Shown piece by piece: positions 26,363-35,066 of a stretch of DNA of 64,000 nt; position 1 is the stretch's first letter, and every line of letters starts with the position of its first letter. Made by a program: the position numbers and the translations under genes. The notes beneath the pieces are model-generated. The model worked only from the letters and a program-made list of their open reading frames with translations. It was not told where the DNA came from and did no database searches. The stretch is from Gordonia heveisoli (GTDB lineage Bacteria > Actinomycetota > Actinomycetes > Mycobacteriales > Mycobacteriaceae), in the NCBI RefSeq assembly GCF_030315745.1, contig NZ_JASXSH010000001.1, forward strand, positions 124,001 to 188,000, given 5' to 3'.

Positions 26363-26481
26363 GCCCCACCCCTTCGCGCTCCCGACCGGTACGGCCCTGT
26401 TGCGAAGTTAGCATGACGTGGGTCACAGGATTCGTGGCCCCGAGCCGGGCACCGAAGACGCAGCCGAGGCAGGCGGAGATT

Positions 26482-26949
26482 TCAGTCGCGCGACGCCTCC
26501 GCATGTAGCGCAGCTGCGTTCACACGGGTCAGCACGCCGTGAAGTTCCTCGAGTTCGGCGAGTTCCACCCCGAGTTCGGCGACCACGGCACCGGGAATCA
26601 TCAGGGCTTGTTCCCGCAGCGCCCGCCCGGCGTCGGTCAGATCCACGTCGACGTTCCGTTCGTCGTCGCCGCGGCGGCGCCGTTCGATGAAGCCATTGAC
26701 TTCAAGCCTCTTGAGCAGCGGTGACAGCGTGGCGGAGTCGAGTTGCAGGGTCGCGCCGATATCCTTGACCGCCATCGGCGCCGCTTCCCAGAGTGCGAGC
26801 ATCACCAGATATTGCGGGTGGGTCAGGCCGAGCGGGTCGAGCAGCCGCCGGTAGATGCGCAGCACCGACCGATTGGCGACGGCGAGGGCGAAGCACACCT
26901 GCCGTTCGAGCGCGAGCGGGTTGTCGTCGACCTGGACCGATTCGGTCAT
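26482..26949 (-). CDS. MarR-family regulator, OhrR-like
   Basis: 155 residues. A winged helix with AVKDIGATLQLDSATLSPLLKRLEVNGFIERRR (about 59-92), followed by the wing DERNVDVDLTDAGR. The N-terminus ERQVCFALAVANR carries a single Cys at residue 19, the position of the peroxide-reactive Cys in OhrR, and LDPLGLTHPQYLVMLALWE matches OhrR closely. One conserved Tyr partner is His here (THPQ rather than TYPQ), which could change oxidation chemistry. No ohr gene is in the window. A 22-bp perfect palindrome at 27004-27025 lies 55 bp upstream and is a likely autoregulatory operator. Confidence 0.88.
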   Translation of the reverse strand: MTESVQVDDNPLALERQVCFALAVANRSVLRIYRRLLDPLGLTHPQYLVMLALWEAAPMAVKDIGATLQLDSATLSPLLKRLEVNGFIERRRRGDDERNVDVDLTDAGRALREQALMIPGAVVAELGVELAELEELHGVLTRVNAAALHAEASRD

Positions 26950-27003
26950 CTGCGTACCTCCTCACCGCGCACCGTCGTGGTGGGGTCCACCCAGTCTAGG
27001 CGA

Positions 27004-27025
27004 ATTCGATCGCGCGCGATCGAAT
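27004..27025. promoter_or_regulatory. 22-bp perfect palindrome, probable MarR/OhrR operator
   Basis: attcgatcgcg-cgcgatcgaat is its own exact reverse complement. It lies between the MarR-type gene start (26949) and the end of the upstream membrane-protein gene (27085), in the promoter position. A 22-bp symmetric site suits a MarR dimer. Confidence 0.65.
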
Positions 27026-27084
27026 CGGTTCCCAGACGACTTCGGTGACGGACAGGCCGGCGGCAGCACGTGCGCATCGACCGA

Positions 27085-27843
27085 TCATTCGGCACCGGCG
27101 CCTGCCGTCGGCCCCGGATCGGCATGGGTTGGATCACTCGGCTTTCCGGCCACCCATTCCTCGGCGCTCAGGCCCCACCGTCCCCAGCGCCGGTCGAAGT
27201 GCTCGGCCCGGCGTCGGGCGGTCTCCATCCGGTCGGGCGAATACCGGCGCCGCGCCCACAGCGAGCCGGGACGCGCGAGCCGGATCGCCCCCACCCACAC
27301 CAGCGGCGGCACGAACGCCCCGACGACGGCAGTCGCGAATTTCCCCTTGGCCACACACATCAGCACGCAGAAGATGTGTATCGGGAGATTGGCGGTCAGC
27401 ACCAGCGGACCGAGCGCGACCGTGGTGTCGGTGAGCGGATCGAAACCGAGCATCGCCATCCCGAGTGCGGCGATCGTCAGCGCGACCACCTGAACCGACA
27501 GCTGGCCCTCATGCGACCAGTAGACGTCCTTGAGATGCAGGATCAACGCGAATTCGTCGAGTACCAGTGACGTCCCGATCCCGAGCATCACCGCACTGAT
27601 CTCGGCCGCCGGTGAACCACCCGACGCCGCGACGGACAGAAACGCGCCCGCCACGGTCAGGATGATGCCCGGCACCGCATGGTGAATGTGCAATCCGTCG
27701 GAAACGTTGTCGCGGAACGGCCCTCGGCCCGCGCGGATCAGCCTGGTGATGACCCGCGTGACTACGAAGGTGATCACGAAGGAGAGGAACAGCAGGAACA
27801 ACGCCAGCTGGCCATCGGTGAGCGGGTCGTCGATGGTGGGCAT
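27085..27843 (-). CDS. Multi-pass integral membrane protein
   Basis: 252 residues with about five or six hydrophobic helices: 13-35 (LALFLLFLSFVITFVVTRVI), then a loop with the motif GLHIHHAVPGI, then further helices up to about residue 190 (IFCVLMCVAKGKFATAVVGAFVPPLVWVGAI). The His-rich loop next to a membrane helix could bind metal or haem. The soluble C-terminus (YSPDRMETARRRAEHFDRRW) is typical of a conserved actinobacterial family annotated only as integral membrane protein. No function can be assigned. The next gene upstream (CoA-binding) ends 38 bp away on the same strand. Confidence 0.75.
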   Translation of the reverse strand: MPTIDDPLTDGQLALFLLFLSFVITFVVTRVITRLIRAGRGPFRDNVSDGLHIHHAVPGIILTVAGAFLSVAASGGSPAAEISAVMLGIGTSLVLDEFALILHLKDVYWSHEGQLSVQVVALTIAALGMAMLGFDPLTDTTVALGPLVLTANLPIHIFCVLMCVAKGKFATAVVGAFVPPLVWVGAIRLARPGSLWARRRYSPDRMETARRRAEHFDRRWGRWGLSAEEWVAGKPSDPTHADPGPTAGAGAE

Positions 27844-27881
27844 GCGCTACCTCGTTCCGGTGGCGGTGCGGGGAGCCGATG

Positions 27882-28304
27882 TCAGGCGCGCGGCGCGGAG
27901 AGTCCGGTGCGACGCTGTTCGATGACCAGGCAACGGTCCTCGACATAGAGCAGCCCGGCCGACTCGGCGATCTCCCGAGCCTCCGGTGAGGTGATACCCA
28001 GCTGCAACCAGAGCGCCGTGGCACCGGCGGCGACCGCCTGCCGCGCGACCTCGGCGCACTCGGGTCCGGGCCGGAACACATCCACCAGGCCGATCTGCTC
28101 GGGGACGTCGGCAAGGCTGGGATACGCGGGTTCGCCGACGATCTCGGTGGCCGTCGGGTTGATGGGGATGATCCGCCAGCCGTGGTGCTGCATATGTGTG
28201 GGCACCTCATTGGCCGGTTTGGCCGGGTTGGCACTCGCACCGACGACGGTGATGGTGTCATAGGAGGTCAGGATCTTCTCGACGATCTCATCGGTTGTGC
28301 TCAT
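27882..28304 (-). CDS. CoA-binding Rossmann-fold protein (YccU-like)
   Basis: 140 residues forming a single CoA-binding domain: ITVVGASANPAKPANEVP (nucleotide loop), the strand GWRIIPINPTATEIVGEPAYPSL, and the C-terminal ALWLQLGITSPEAREIAESAGLLYVEDRCLVIE. Matches the YccU/CoA_binding_2 family of small stand-alone domains, related to the N-terminus of succinyl-CoA synthetase alpha. Biological role unclear. Probably cotranscribed with the membrane-protein gene 38 bp downstream. Confidence 0.9.
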   Translation of the reverse strand: MSTTDEIVEKILTSYDTITVVGASANPAKPANEVPTHMQHHGWRIIPINPTATEIVGEPAYPSLADVPEQIGLVDVFRPGPECAEVARQAVAAGATALWLQLGITSPEAREIAESAGLLYVEDRCLVIEQRRTGLSAPRA

Positions 28305-28360
28305 CAGCCCAATCTAGCCACCGCCACCGACGGCCACGAGCGAATATCGCGGCCGCGGGC

Positions 28361-28693
28361 TCAGGGTCGTGGCATCGGCCCCGTAGCCCCCAGCAACGAC
28401 CACCAATACTCCTCGGAGATCTCCTCACCGGCGCGCAGCACCCGCGCAAGTCCGGCGGCCATGCAGATGCCCAGAATCCCCAGCCACAATCCGGCCAGGG
28501 AGATGACCGTCCACGCCACCACGACCGCCACCGACCAGGGGCTGAGGGCGATGACGACCGGAGCGAAGAAGAAGCCTCCGCCGACGAACCAGGCCGAACC
28601 CGCCCGGTCGCACCGCATCACCACGGTCAGCCAGCGTGGACTCGATGCGGTCGGAGCCCCGACCGGCCGGGTGATTCGCGACGGTGCCACCAT
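28361..28693 (-). CDS. Small two-helix membrane protein
   Basis: 110 residues. Two hydrophobic helices (about 35-55, FVGGGFFFAPVVIALSPWSV, and about 56-82, VVVAWTVISLAGLWLGILGICM) follow a short basic N-terminus, and the soluble tail is GEEISEEYWWSLLGATGP. A strong ribosome site (gaggagg) precedes ATG 28693, which supports the gene. No family recognised. It lies 56 bp upstream of the CoA-binding gene on the same strand. Confidence 0.65.
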   Translation of the reverse strand: MVAPSRITRPVGAPTASSPRWLTVVMRCDRAGSAWFVGGGFFFAPVVIALSPWSVAVVVAWTVISLAGLWLGILGICMAAGLARVLRAGEEISEEYWWSLLGATGPMPRP

Positions 28694-28784
28694 GTTGGCC
28701 TCCTCATCTGATAGCGATGAGTCCAGCCTCCTCGTGACCTCTGCCCAGGTCTACTACCTGGCAGGTCAACACCAGTCCGGCGAG

Positions 28785-30098
28785 TCAGCTGTATGGGTGG
28801 CGGGCGGTTTCCGGATCGCCGTAGGTGATCGCACGTTCCCGACGGCTGTCGGTGAGCAGCGTGGCACCCCAGGTCGCCACCGTGCCCAGCCTGTTCCGGA
28901 TACCGGCGAGGAAGGCGATGTGGATGACTCCCCACGCCAGCCAACCGGGATAGCCCGACAGTCGAATCCGTCCGGCCTGGACGACCGCCTGTCGCCGCGC
29001 GATATAGGCCGCGCTGCCCAGGTCCCGGTACCGGAAGGCCGGCCTTGCGGTACCGCCCGCGGCCAGGCCGCCGATCATCCGGCCGACGTGCCACCCGCCC
29101 TGCATCGCCACCTCGGCGACGCCGGGCAGATCATCGAGGGCGCTGACGTCACCGATCACCCACACGTTGGGATGACCGTCGACCGACAGGTCGGGTCGCA
29201 CCGGAATCCGGCCGGCACGATCGGTTTCGACGCCGAGCGCGTCGGCGACGGCGCCGGCGAAGGGGGCCGCCTCCACCCCGGTCGTCCAGAGCACCGTACG
29301 GGCGGGATAGCGGATCACCTCCCGTGGCTCGGCTTTCGCGGTGGTCTCCACGAAGTCCGCGCCGACGTCGGTGACGTGGACACCCAGATGCGTTTCGACG
29401 CCGAGCCGATCGAGGGTGCGTTGGGCGTCGGCGGACAACGTGGCGTCGAAGGCAGGCAGTACGCGGTCGCCGCCGTGCAGCAACAACACCCGCGCATGGT
29501 CGGGGTCGATGGTGCGGAACTCACGTTCGAGCGCCAGGGTCGCGAGTTCACGTATCTGCCCGGCCAATTCGACGCCGGCCGGGCCACCGCCGGCCACCGC
29601 GAAGGTCAGCCAGGCACGCTGGAGATCCACGTCGTCCTCGATCGACTCGGCCATCTCGAAGGCGCCGATGATCTTTCGCCGGATGGCGAGCGCGTCGTCG
29701 AGCGTCTTCATCCCCGGCGCGTGGGCGGCCAGTTCCTCGTTGCCCCGATACGAGGTCCGCATCCCGGCGGCGACGACCAGGTGGTCGTAACGGAGGCTGA
29801 AGCTCGACCCGTCTATCCGGTTGACCGTCACGGTCCGCGCGGCCGGATCGATGCTGCGCGCCTCACCCAACGCCACATCCGCATTGCGCTGCCGCCGCAA
29901 TAGATGGCGGATCGGGCTGGAGATCGCACCCTCCGACAGCAGCCCCGTCGCACACTGGTACAGCAGCGGCTGGAACAGATGGCTGGTGCCGCGATCGACG
30001 ACGGTCACCTCGACCGGGGCTCGTTTGAGGCGCCGCGCGCAGTTGAGGCCGGCGAACCCCGCACCGATGACGACGACATGCGGTTTGGCAGTGGTCAT
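28785..30098 (-). CDS. ndh: Type II NADH dehydrogenase (NDH-2)
   Basis: 437 residues from ATG 30098. FAD-binding VVVIGAGFAGLNCARRL at the N-terminus, NADH-binding AVAGGGPAGVELAGQIREL (about 162-180) and the ATG-like VVAAGMRTSYRG. The quinone-site region VAMQGGWHVGRMIGG matches the NDH-2 AQxA/G block. The C-terminal amphipathic stretch (YPGWLAWGVIHIAFLAGIRNRL) anchors the enzyme to the membrane. It passes electrons from NADH to menaquinone without pumping protons. It is a single gene; another annotator might call it a generic FAD-dependent oxidoreductase, but length and membrane tail favour NDH-2. Confidence 0.88.
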   Translation of the reverse strand: MTTAKPHVVVIGAGFAGLNCARRLKRAPVEVTVVDRGTSHLFQPLLYQCATGLLSEGAISSPIRHLLRRQRNADVALGEARSIDPAARTVTVNRIDGSSFSLRYDHLVVAAGMRTSYRGNEELAAHAPGMKTLDDALAIRRKIIGAFEMAESIEDDVDLQRAWLTFAVAGGGPAGVELAGQIRELATLALEREFRTIDPDHARVLLLHGGDRVLPAFDATLSADAQRTLDRLGVETHLGVHVTDVGADFVETTAKAEPREVIRYPARTVLWTTGVEAAPFAGAVADALGVETDRAGRIPVRPDLSVDGHPNVWVIGDVSALDDLPGVAEVAMQGGWHVGRMIGGLAAGGTARPAFRYRDLGSAAYIARRQAVVQAGRIRLSGYPGWLAWGVIHIAFLAGIRNRLGTVATWGATLLTDSRRERAITYGDPETARHPYS

Positions 30099-30173
30099 GA
30101 CGCCGATTGTCGCGTACCCGAACCGTTCCCGTCGCCGAACACGCTCCACCGACCACGCCGCCCCGCTCGGCGC

Positions 30174-30830
30174 TCAGAGCACCGAGCGGTCCGGCGCCCA
30201 TCCGCCGCGTCCGGTCAGCGCGAGCAGGGCATCCGGGCCGGAATCGCGCGCGGCGGCGATCGCGACGGTGAGTTCCAGCGCGACCTCCAGTACCGGTCGC
30301 GGCAATTCAAGGTCGACGCCGGTCGCCCGCGCGATATCCAGCCCGTGGACCGCCAGTTCGAAGACTCTGGTCGGCAGGTAGTCCGACAATGCCATCACCC
30401 CGAACCGCGTGCGCACCAGCCGGGTCGCCGGATCATCGACGCCATCCAGGGCCGCGACGACCCGATCGCGACCGACCCGGATCGCACCGGCCGGATCCGA
30501 TCCCAGTGCCATCCCTGCCTGCACTCCTCGCTCGTGCACCTCCCGATTCAGTCCGGCCATGTCCGGGGTGGTCATGGATGCGACGAAATAGTCACGGGCG
30601 CTAACGATCTCGATGGCGGGCGGCTCATCGCCGGGCGTCGGCGACGCCGGTGACAGGTAGTCGATGACGGTGGCCATGGCCCGGCCGGTGTGCCCCACCA
30701 GGGACCGCACCGACCAGTCGCCGAGACCTGGCTCGTCCCACTGGTCGACACCGATGGCTTCGACCAGTCCGACCAGGTGATCGGCACCGGCACCGAAGAT
30801 CTCGCGCATCGACGTCACCTCGGTGGTCAC
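30174..30830 (-). CDS. Maleylpyruvate isomerase/DinB-like mycothiol-dependent family protein
   Basis: 218 residues from GTG 30830. Helical bundle with family motifs: FGAGADHLVGLVEAIGVDQWDEPGLGDWSVRSLVGHTGRAM (metal ligand His in LVGHTGRAM) and the C-terminal LPTRVFELAVHGLDIARATG with the second metal His. Members use mycothiol, the thiol of actinobacteria, or have lost activity. The start is decided by overlap: GTGA at 30827-30830 joins it to the stop of the upstream OPT transporter gene, indicating translational coupling. ATG 30809 is the alternative. Confidence 0.82.
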   Translation of the reverse strand: MTTEVTSMREIFGAGADHLVGLVEAIGVDQWDEPGLGDWSVRSLVGHTGRAMATVIDYLSPASPTPGDEPPAIEIVSARDYFVASMTTPDMAGLNREVHERGVQAGMALGSDPAGAIRVGRDRVVAALDGVDDPATRLVRTRFGVMALSDYLPTRVFELAVHGLDIARATGVDLELPRPVLEVALELTVAIAAARDSGPDALLALTGRGGWAPDRSVL

Positions 30831-32836
30831 GACCGGCCTGCCGGGCTCTTCGTCCCGCTGGCCTCGGCGATCCGGCGGGTACGGCCATAGAGCCAGGCGA
30901 CGGTGGCCGCGAAGGCGATGATGCCGAGGATCTGCGCCCACTTGTCGAATCCGTCGCCGACGACGGCGAGCACACTGTCATCACCGGTGGCCGCGACGAT
31001 CCCGGCGAAGACGACGCCGAAGAGTGCCTCGCCGACGATCAGACCGGTGGCGAGCAGGGTACCCATCCGCTTCTTGTGCTCCACCGCGCCGCCGCTACGT
31101 TCGGCCCACCGGTTGTAGTAGAACCCGAGGAAGGCGCCGACCGGGATCACCAGGGTGACCGACATTGGCAAGTACATACCCATCCCGACCGCGAGCGGGG
31201 GCAGCCGGAATCGGGTGCCGCGTCCGAGGAATTCGTCGATCGCGATGACGGCCGCACCGATCAGTGCGCCCAGGCCGACGAGCGACCAGTTGAGGTCACC
31301 GCCGAGGACCCCCTGCGTCAGGAAGGACAGCAGACTGGCCTGCGGCGCCGCCAGCGCGTCGCTGTCGGCGTCGGGCGCGCCCTGGAATCCGAAGACGTTG
31401 TTCATCAGGCTGAGGATGGGCGGGATGATGATCGACCCGAACAGGACGCCGATGATGAGCGCGACCTGCTGTTTCCACGGTGTCGCACCGACGAGCTGAC
31501 CTGTCTTGAGGTCCTGCAGGTTGTCATTGGAGATGGTGGCGACGCCGAAGACGATCGCACCGGTGAACAGCGTGAAGGCGATGAGTGCCGTGGTCTGCGC
31601 CTCGCTGTCGGTAGTCCCGTAGACCACCTTGATCAGAATCGCGGCGATGAGCACGACGAGGATGCCGACCCCGGAGATGGGGCTGTTCGATGAGCCGATC
31701 AGACCGGCCATGTAGCCGCAGACAGCGGCGACGGCGAGACCGATCACGAAGATCAGCACGACGCTGACCGCGATGATCCCGCCTGCGCTGCCGCCGAGGG
31801 CCGTGCCGTGGACGAAGTCCCACAGCAGCAACCCGATCGGGATGAGCAGCGCGACGATCGTCGTCCCCACGATGGTGAACGGCAGGTCCTGTTCGGTGAG
31901 GTCGACGGTGATGCCCTGCCGGCGGGCTCGCGTCGACGCGAGCGCCGCCTTGATGCCTCGGAGGATGGGCATGATGATCTTGATCAACGTCCACACGGCC
32001 GCGATGGCGATGGCTCCGGCACCGACCAGGCGTACCTCGTGGACGAAGACGTCGTCGATGACATCGCCGATCGCGAATCCGCCGGTGAAATCGCCGTGCG
32101 TCTTGATCGGCAGCAGGATGAGGAACGAGATCACCACGCCGACGAGCATCGCCACGCCCACCGCGACGCCGACGAGATGGCCGATGCCGATGAGCGACAT
32201 CAGCAGTCCGCCACTGAGGATGGTGCCGCCGGTCCCGATCTTCACCGTCACCGACACGGTGTCGCTGATCACCTTGAGCTTCGTCACCAACGAGAACACC
32301 GCGGCGGCGACGGAGCCGAGCACGATGACGCGCAGGCCGGCCCGGTTCTCCTCGACGCCACCTTCCTCGTCGCCGACCTTCAGCACCTCGGCCGCGGCCA
32401 CACCTTCGGGATAGGGCAGGTCCGATCCGGTCACCAGCGCCCGCCGGAGCGGTATCGAATACATCACGCCGAGGATGCCGCCGATCGCGCACACCGCCAC
32501 GGTCACCCAGTACGGAAACCCACTCCACCAGCCCACGATGACCAGGCCGGGCAGGATGAACACGATCGCCGACAGCGTGCCCGCCGCCGATGCGATGGTC
32601 TGCACGATGTTGTTCTCGACGACCGAGTGATCGGCGAAGTAGCGCAGGATCGCCATCGAGATGACCGCGGCCGGGATGGCGGTGGCGAAGGTCAGTCCGA
32701 CGCGTAATCCCAGGTAGACGTTGGCCGCGGTGAAGACGAGGGTGATCAGACCGCCGAGAATGATTCCGCGGAGTGTCAGTTCACGCAGACCGGACGCTCC
32801 GTGCGCGGGGATCTGTTCGGTTCCGGTGTTCGTCAA
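30827..32836 (-). CDS. OPT-family oligopeptide/metal-chelate transporter
   Basis: 669 residues, about 14-16 hydrophobic helices. N-terminal block ELTLRGIILGGLITLVFTAANVYLGLRVGLTFATAIPAAV is typical of bacterial OPT/YSL-type proteins, followed by the family loop ALVTGSDLPYPEGVAAAEVLK. Members import oligopeptides or metal chelates by proton symport. Start is TTG 32836 (MTNTGTEQ) with the ribosome site gagggg 8 nt upstream. It overlaps the downstream mycothiol-family gene by 4 bp. Specific substrate cannot be inferred. Confidence 0.9.
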   Translation of the reverse strand: MTNTGTEQIPAHGASGLRELTLRGIILGGLITLVFTAANVYLGLRVGLTFATAIPAAVISMAILRYFADHSVVENNIVQTIASAAGTLSAIVFILPGLVIVGWWSGFPYWVTVAVCAIGGILGVMYSIPLRRALVTGSDLPYPEGVAAAEVLKVGDEEGGVEENRAGLRVIVLGSVAAAVFSLVTKLKVISDTVSVTVKIGTGGTILSGGLLMSLIGIGHLVGVAVGVAMLVGVVISFLILLPIKTHGDFTGGFAIGDVIDDVFVHEVRLVGAGAIAIAAVWTLIKIIMPILRGIKAALASTRARRQGITVDLTEQDLPFTIVGTTIVALLIPIGLLLWDFVHGTALGGSAGGIIAVSVVLIFVIGLAVAAVCGYMAGLIGSSNSPISGVGILVVLIAAILIKVVYGTTDSEAQTTALIAFTLFTGAIVFGVATISNDNLQDLKTGQLVGATPWKQQVALIIGVLFGSIIIPPILSLMNNVFGFQGAPDADSDALAAPQASLLSFLTQGVLGGDLNWSLVGLGALIGAAVIAIDEFLGRGTRFRLPPLAVGMGMYLPMSVTLVIPVGAFLGFYYNRWAERSGGAVEHKKRMGTLLATGLIVGEALFGVVFAGIVAATGDDSVLAVVGDGFDKWAQILGIIAFAATVAWLYGRTRRIAEASGTKSPAGRS

Positions 32837-33227
32837 CGCGTCTTCCCCTCACTGCCGGCCAGCTGACCGGACATCGGGCCGTTACCGGCTGCGCCGAGGC
32901 TCCGACGAGGCGGGGTGTCGACGTGGCATCGGTGGGTGAGCTACCGATTCACTCTAAGACCGCACGCGCGGTCGTGTGGCCGGGTTGCCGGGAGCGGCTC
33001 CGGATCGCGATCAGTCACCGTTGCGCCAGAACGCGATTGAGTGCCTCCCGGTCGATGATCGCAGTCGGCGACAGATTTCGCGACCGCTGGGCGCCGACTC
33101 GGCTCCGCCATGCCGCCCGGCCGTATCCGCCTTCCAGCGCACTCCCGACACGCCGTGGTGGCCTTTTCGTGGGCGTAGAGTGGTCAGGGCAAGTACCGCA
33201 CCCAAACCTGCGTACCGGGAGGCGATC
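32837..33227. other. Divergent promoter interval (391 bp)
   Basis: This separates the divergent OPT and ferredoxin reductase-like genes. No convincing coding region was seen. It contains an inverted repeat gaccgc-acgc-gcggtc at 32958-32973, a possible operator. The ribosome site gggagg of the rightward gene is at its right edge. Confidence 0.45.
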
Positions 33228-34448
33228 ATGCCAACCATCGCGATCATCGGCGGCGGCCTGGCCGGCGCCAAAACCGCGGAAGCCTTGCGTGAGCAGGACT
33301 TCGACGGCGACGTGCAGCTGTTCTGCGCGGAGGAGCATCTGCCCTACGAGCGTCCGCCCTTGTCCAAGGAATTCCTGGCGGGCAAGAAGACCCTGCCGGA
33401 CTTCACCGTGCATCACCCGGATTGGTACCGGGACAATCGGATCGACCTGCATCCTGGCACTCGGGTCGCCGCCATCGATACCGGCGCCCACACCCTGACA
33501 CTGCCGGACGGCACCGAAATGGGCTACGACAGCGCGGTTCTGGCCACCGGGTCCCGCTCCCGGACGATCGACATCCCCGGCGCGGATGCCGCCGGGGTGC
33601 ACACCTTGCGCACCATTGACGACGCCCGCGCGCTCGACGAGGCCATCACCGAGGGCAGCCGCGTGGGCATCATCGGCGGCGGCTGGATCGGACTCGAGGT
33701 AGCCGCGGGCGCCCGGGAACGGGGAGCGCAGGTGACCATCGTGGAGGCCGCCTCCACCACCCTGCTGGGTTCATTGGGTGCCGAAGTCGGGGCGGTGTTC
33801 GCCGATCTGCACCGCGCCCACGGCGTCGACCTGCGCACGTCGACGGGTGTGGCGGAGATCCTGGTCGACTCCGGTCGGGCATGTGGCCTGCGTCTGAGCG
33901 ACGACGCCGAGGTACCCGCGGACATCGTCTTGGTCGCGGTGGGTGCGATCTCGAATGTCGAACTCGCGCGAGATGCGGGACTCGACGTGGCAGACGGGGG
34001 TGTGGTGGTCGACGCGTCTCTGCGCAGCAGCGACCCGGACGTCTACGCCGTCGGCGACATCGCGAACGCGCAGCACCCGACGCTGGGTCGCCGGGTGCGC
34101 ACCGAGCACTGGGCGAATGCCCTGAATCAGCCTGCGGTCGCGGTACGCAACATCCTGGGCAAGCCAACCGAATACACGAATCTGCCGTATTTTTTCACCG
34201 ATCAATACGACCTCGGCATGGAGTACGCGGGTCTGGCCGATCCCGGGTCGCCGGTGGTGTTCCGTGGCGATGTCGCAGGCCGGGAGTTCCTCGTCTTCTG
34301 GCTCGACGACGATCAGCGCGTCCGGGCCGGTATGCAGGTCAATATCTGGGATCAACTCGACGGGATCAAGGCGCTGATCGCCGCGGGCACCCCGGTCGAC
34401 GCCGCGGCGCTCGCCGATCCCGCCGTCGCACTCGACACCTTGGCCTGA
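33228..34448 (+). CDS. Ferredoxin/rubredoxin reductase-type FAD-NADH oxidoreductase
   Basis: 406 residues from ATG 33228 with gggaggcg upstream. FAD site IAIIGGGLAGAKTAEALRE, the family motif YERPPLSKEFLAG, NADH site VGIIGGGWIGLEVAAGARERG (about 146-166), second FAD motif DVYAVGDIANAQHP, and the C-terminal reductase domain from about 320 on. It matches reductases that serve bacterial Rieske oxygenases and cytochromes P450 (putidaredoxin reductase-like). No ferredoxin, P450 or Rieske gene is adjacent, so its partner must lie elsewhere. Confidence 0.9.
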   Translation: MPTIAIIGGGLAGAKTAEALREQDFDGDVQLFCAEEHLPYERPPLSKEFLAGKKTLPDFTVHHPDWYRDNRIDLHPGTRVAAIDTGAHTLTLPDGTEMGYDSAVLATGSRSRTIDIPGADAAGVHTLRTIDDARALDEAITEGSRVGIIGGGWIGLEVAAGARERGAQVTIVEAASTTLLGSLGAEVGAVFADLHRAHGVDLRTSTGVAEILVDSGRACGLRLSDDAEVPADIVLVAVGAISNVELARDAGLDVADGGVVVDASLRSSDPDVYAVGDIANAQHPTLGRRVRTEHWANALNQPAVAVRNILGKPTEYTNLPYFFTDQYDLGMEYAGLADPGSPVVFRGDVAGREFLVFWLDDDQRVRAGMQVNIWDQLDGIKALIAAGTPVDAAALADPAVALDTLA

Positions 34449-34470
34449 TCGGCGTCAGATCGGTTGGCGT

Positions 34471-34908
34471 CTACGTCGCTGAGCGCGCGGTGAGTTCGAC
34501 GATGGCGATCGGCCGATCGGTCTTTCGTTGATAGGCCGCATATCGACCGTCGTTGACCTTGTCGACGATCTCCCAGCGGCGGCCATAGTCCGGATCATCC
34601 GGGTAGGTTGCTCGTGCGCGCACCGGGATTCGACGACGCCCCACCTGAATCTCGACGTCGGGATTCGCTTTCAGATTCGCCAACCAGGCGGGAGGACGGG
34701 GCGATCCGCCGTTCGACGCCACGACCAAATAGGCATCACCGTCGCGGCCATAGGTCAGGGCGTTGGTGCGCGACTGTCCGGTCTTGGCACCGCGGGCACG
34801 CAGCAGCAGCGTCGGATTACCGAGCAGCAGCCGATGGCCGACAAGGCCACCGCTGTGCTCATAGATCCATTGATGGCCTTGCAGGACACGGACGAACAGT
34901 GCGGTCAC
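34471..34908 (-). CDS. Deazaflavin (F420)-dependent nitroreductase family protein (Ddn-like)
   Basis: 145 residues with a split beta-barrel. Family motifs: LLLRARGAKTGQSRTNALTYGRDGDAYLVVASNGGSPRPPAWLANLKANPDVEIQVG, covering the F420 phosphate/glutamate contacts, and DKVNDGRYAAYQRKTDRPIAIVEL. Actinobacterial Ddn-type enzymes use F420H2 to reduce quinones or, in M. tuberculosis, pretomanid. Converges with the ferredoxin reductase-like gene (22 bp between stops). The window holds no F420 biosynthesis gene. Confidence 0.88.
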   Translation of the reverse strand: MTALFVRVLQGHQWIYEHSGGLVGHRLLLGNPTLLLRARGAKTGQSRTNALTYGRDGDAYLVVASNGGSPRPPAWLANLKANPDVEIQVGRRRIPVRARATYPDDPDYGRRWEIVDKVNDGRYAAYQRKTDRPIAIVELTARSAT

Positions 34909-34979
34909 CGGCGCCAGCGTACTCGGATCCCCAGATCCGTCGGACCGGCGATGACGGCGACCACGACGATCCTACAGAC

Positions 34980-34995
34980 CCGAGCGAGCGCTCGG
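34980..34995. promoter_or_regulatory. 16-bp palindrome upstream of an SDR gene
   Basis: ccgagcg-ag-cgctcgg has perfect 7-bp arms and lies 72-87 bp upstream of ATG 35067. It resembles the operators of TetR repressors in fatty-acid and sterol regulons of Mycobacteriales. No regulator gene is adjacent. Confidence 0.4.
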
Positions 34996-35066
34996 ACGGC
35001 ATCGCTGTACGATCACTCCCGATCATGCTCGGCGCGACTGCGACCGAGCGCCTCGGGAGGGAAACC

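Noticed and set aside
24917-26416. 499-codon plus-strand open frame opposite the kinase gene
   Set aside because: Mirror of a coding frame in high-GC DNA; no motif, whereas the minus strand has the Brenner motif and DUF6285.
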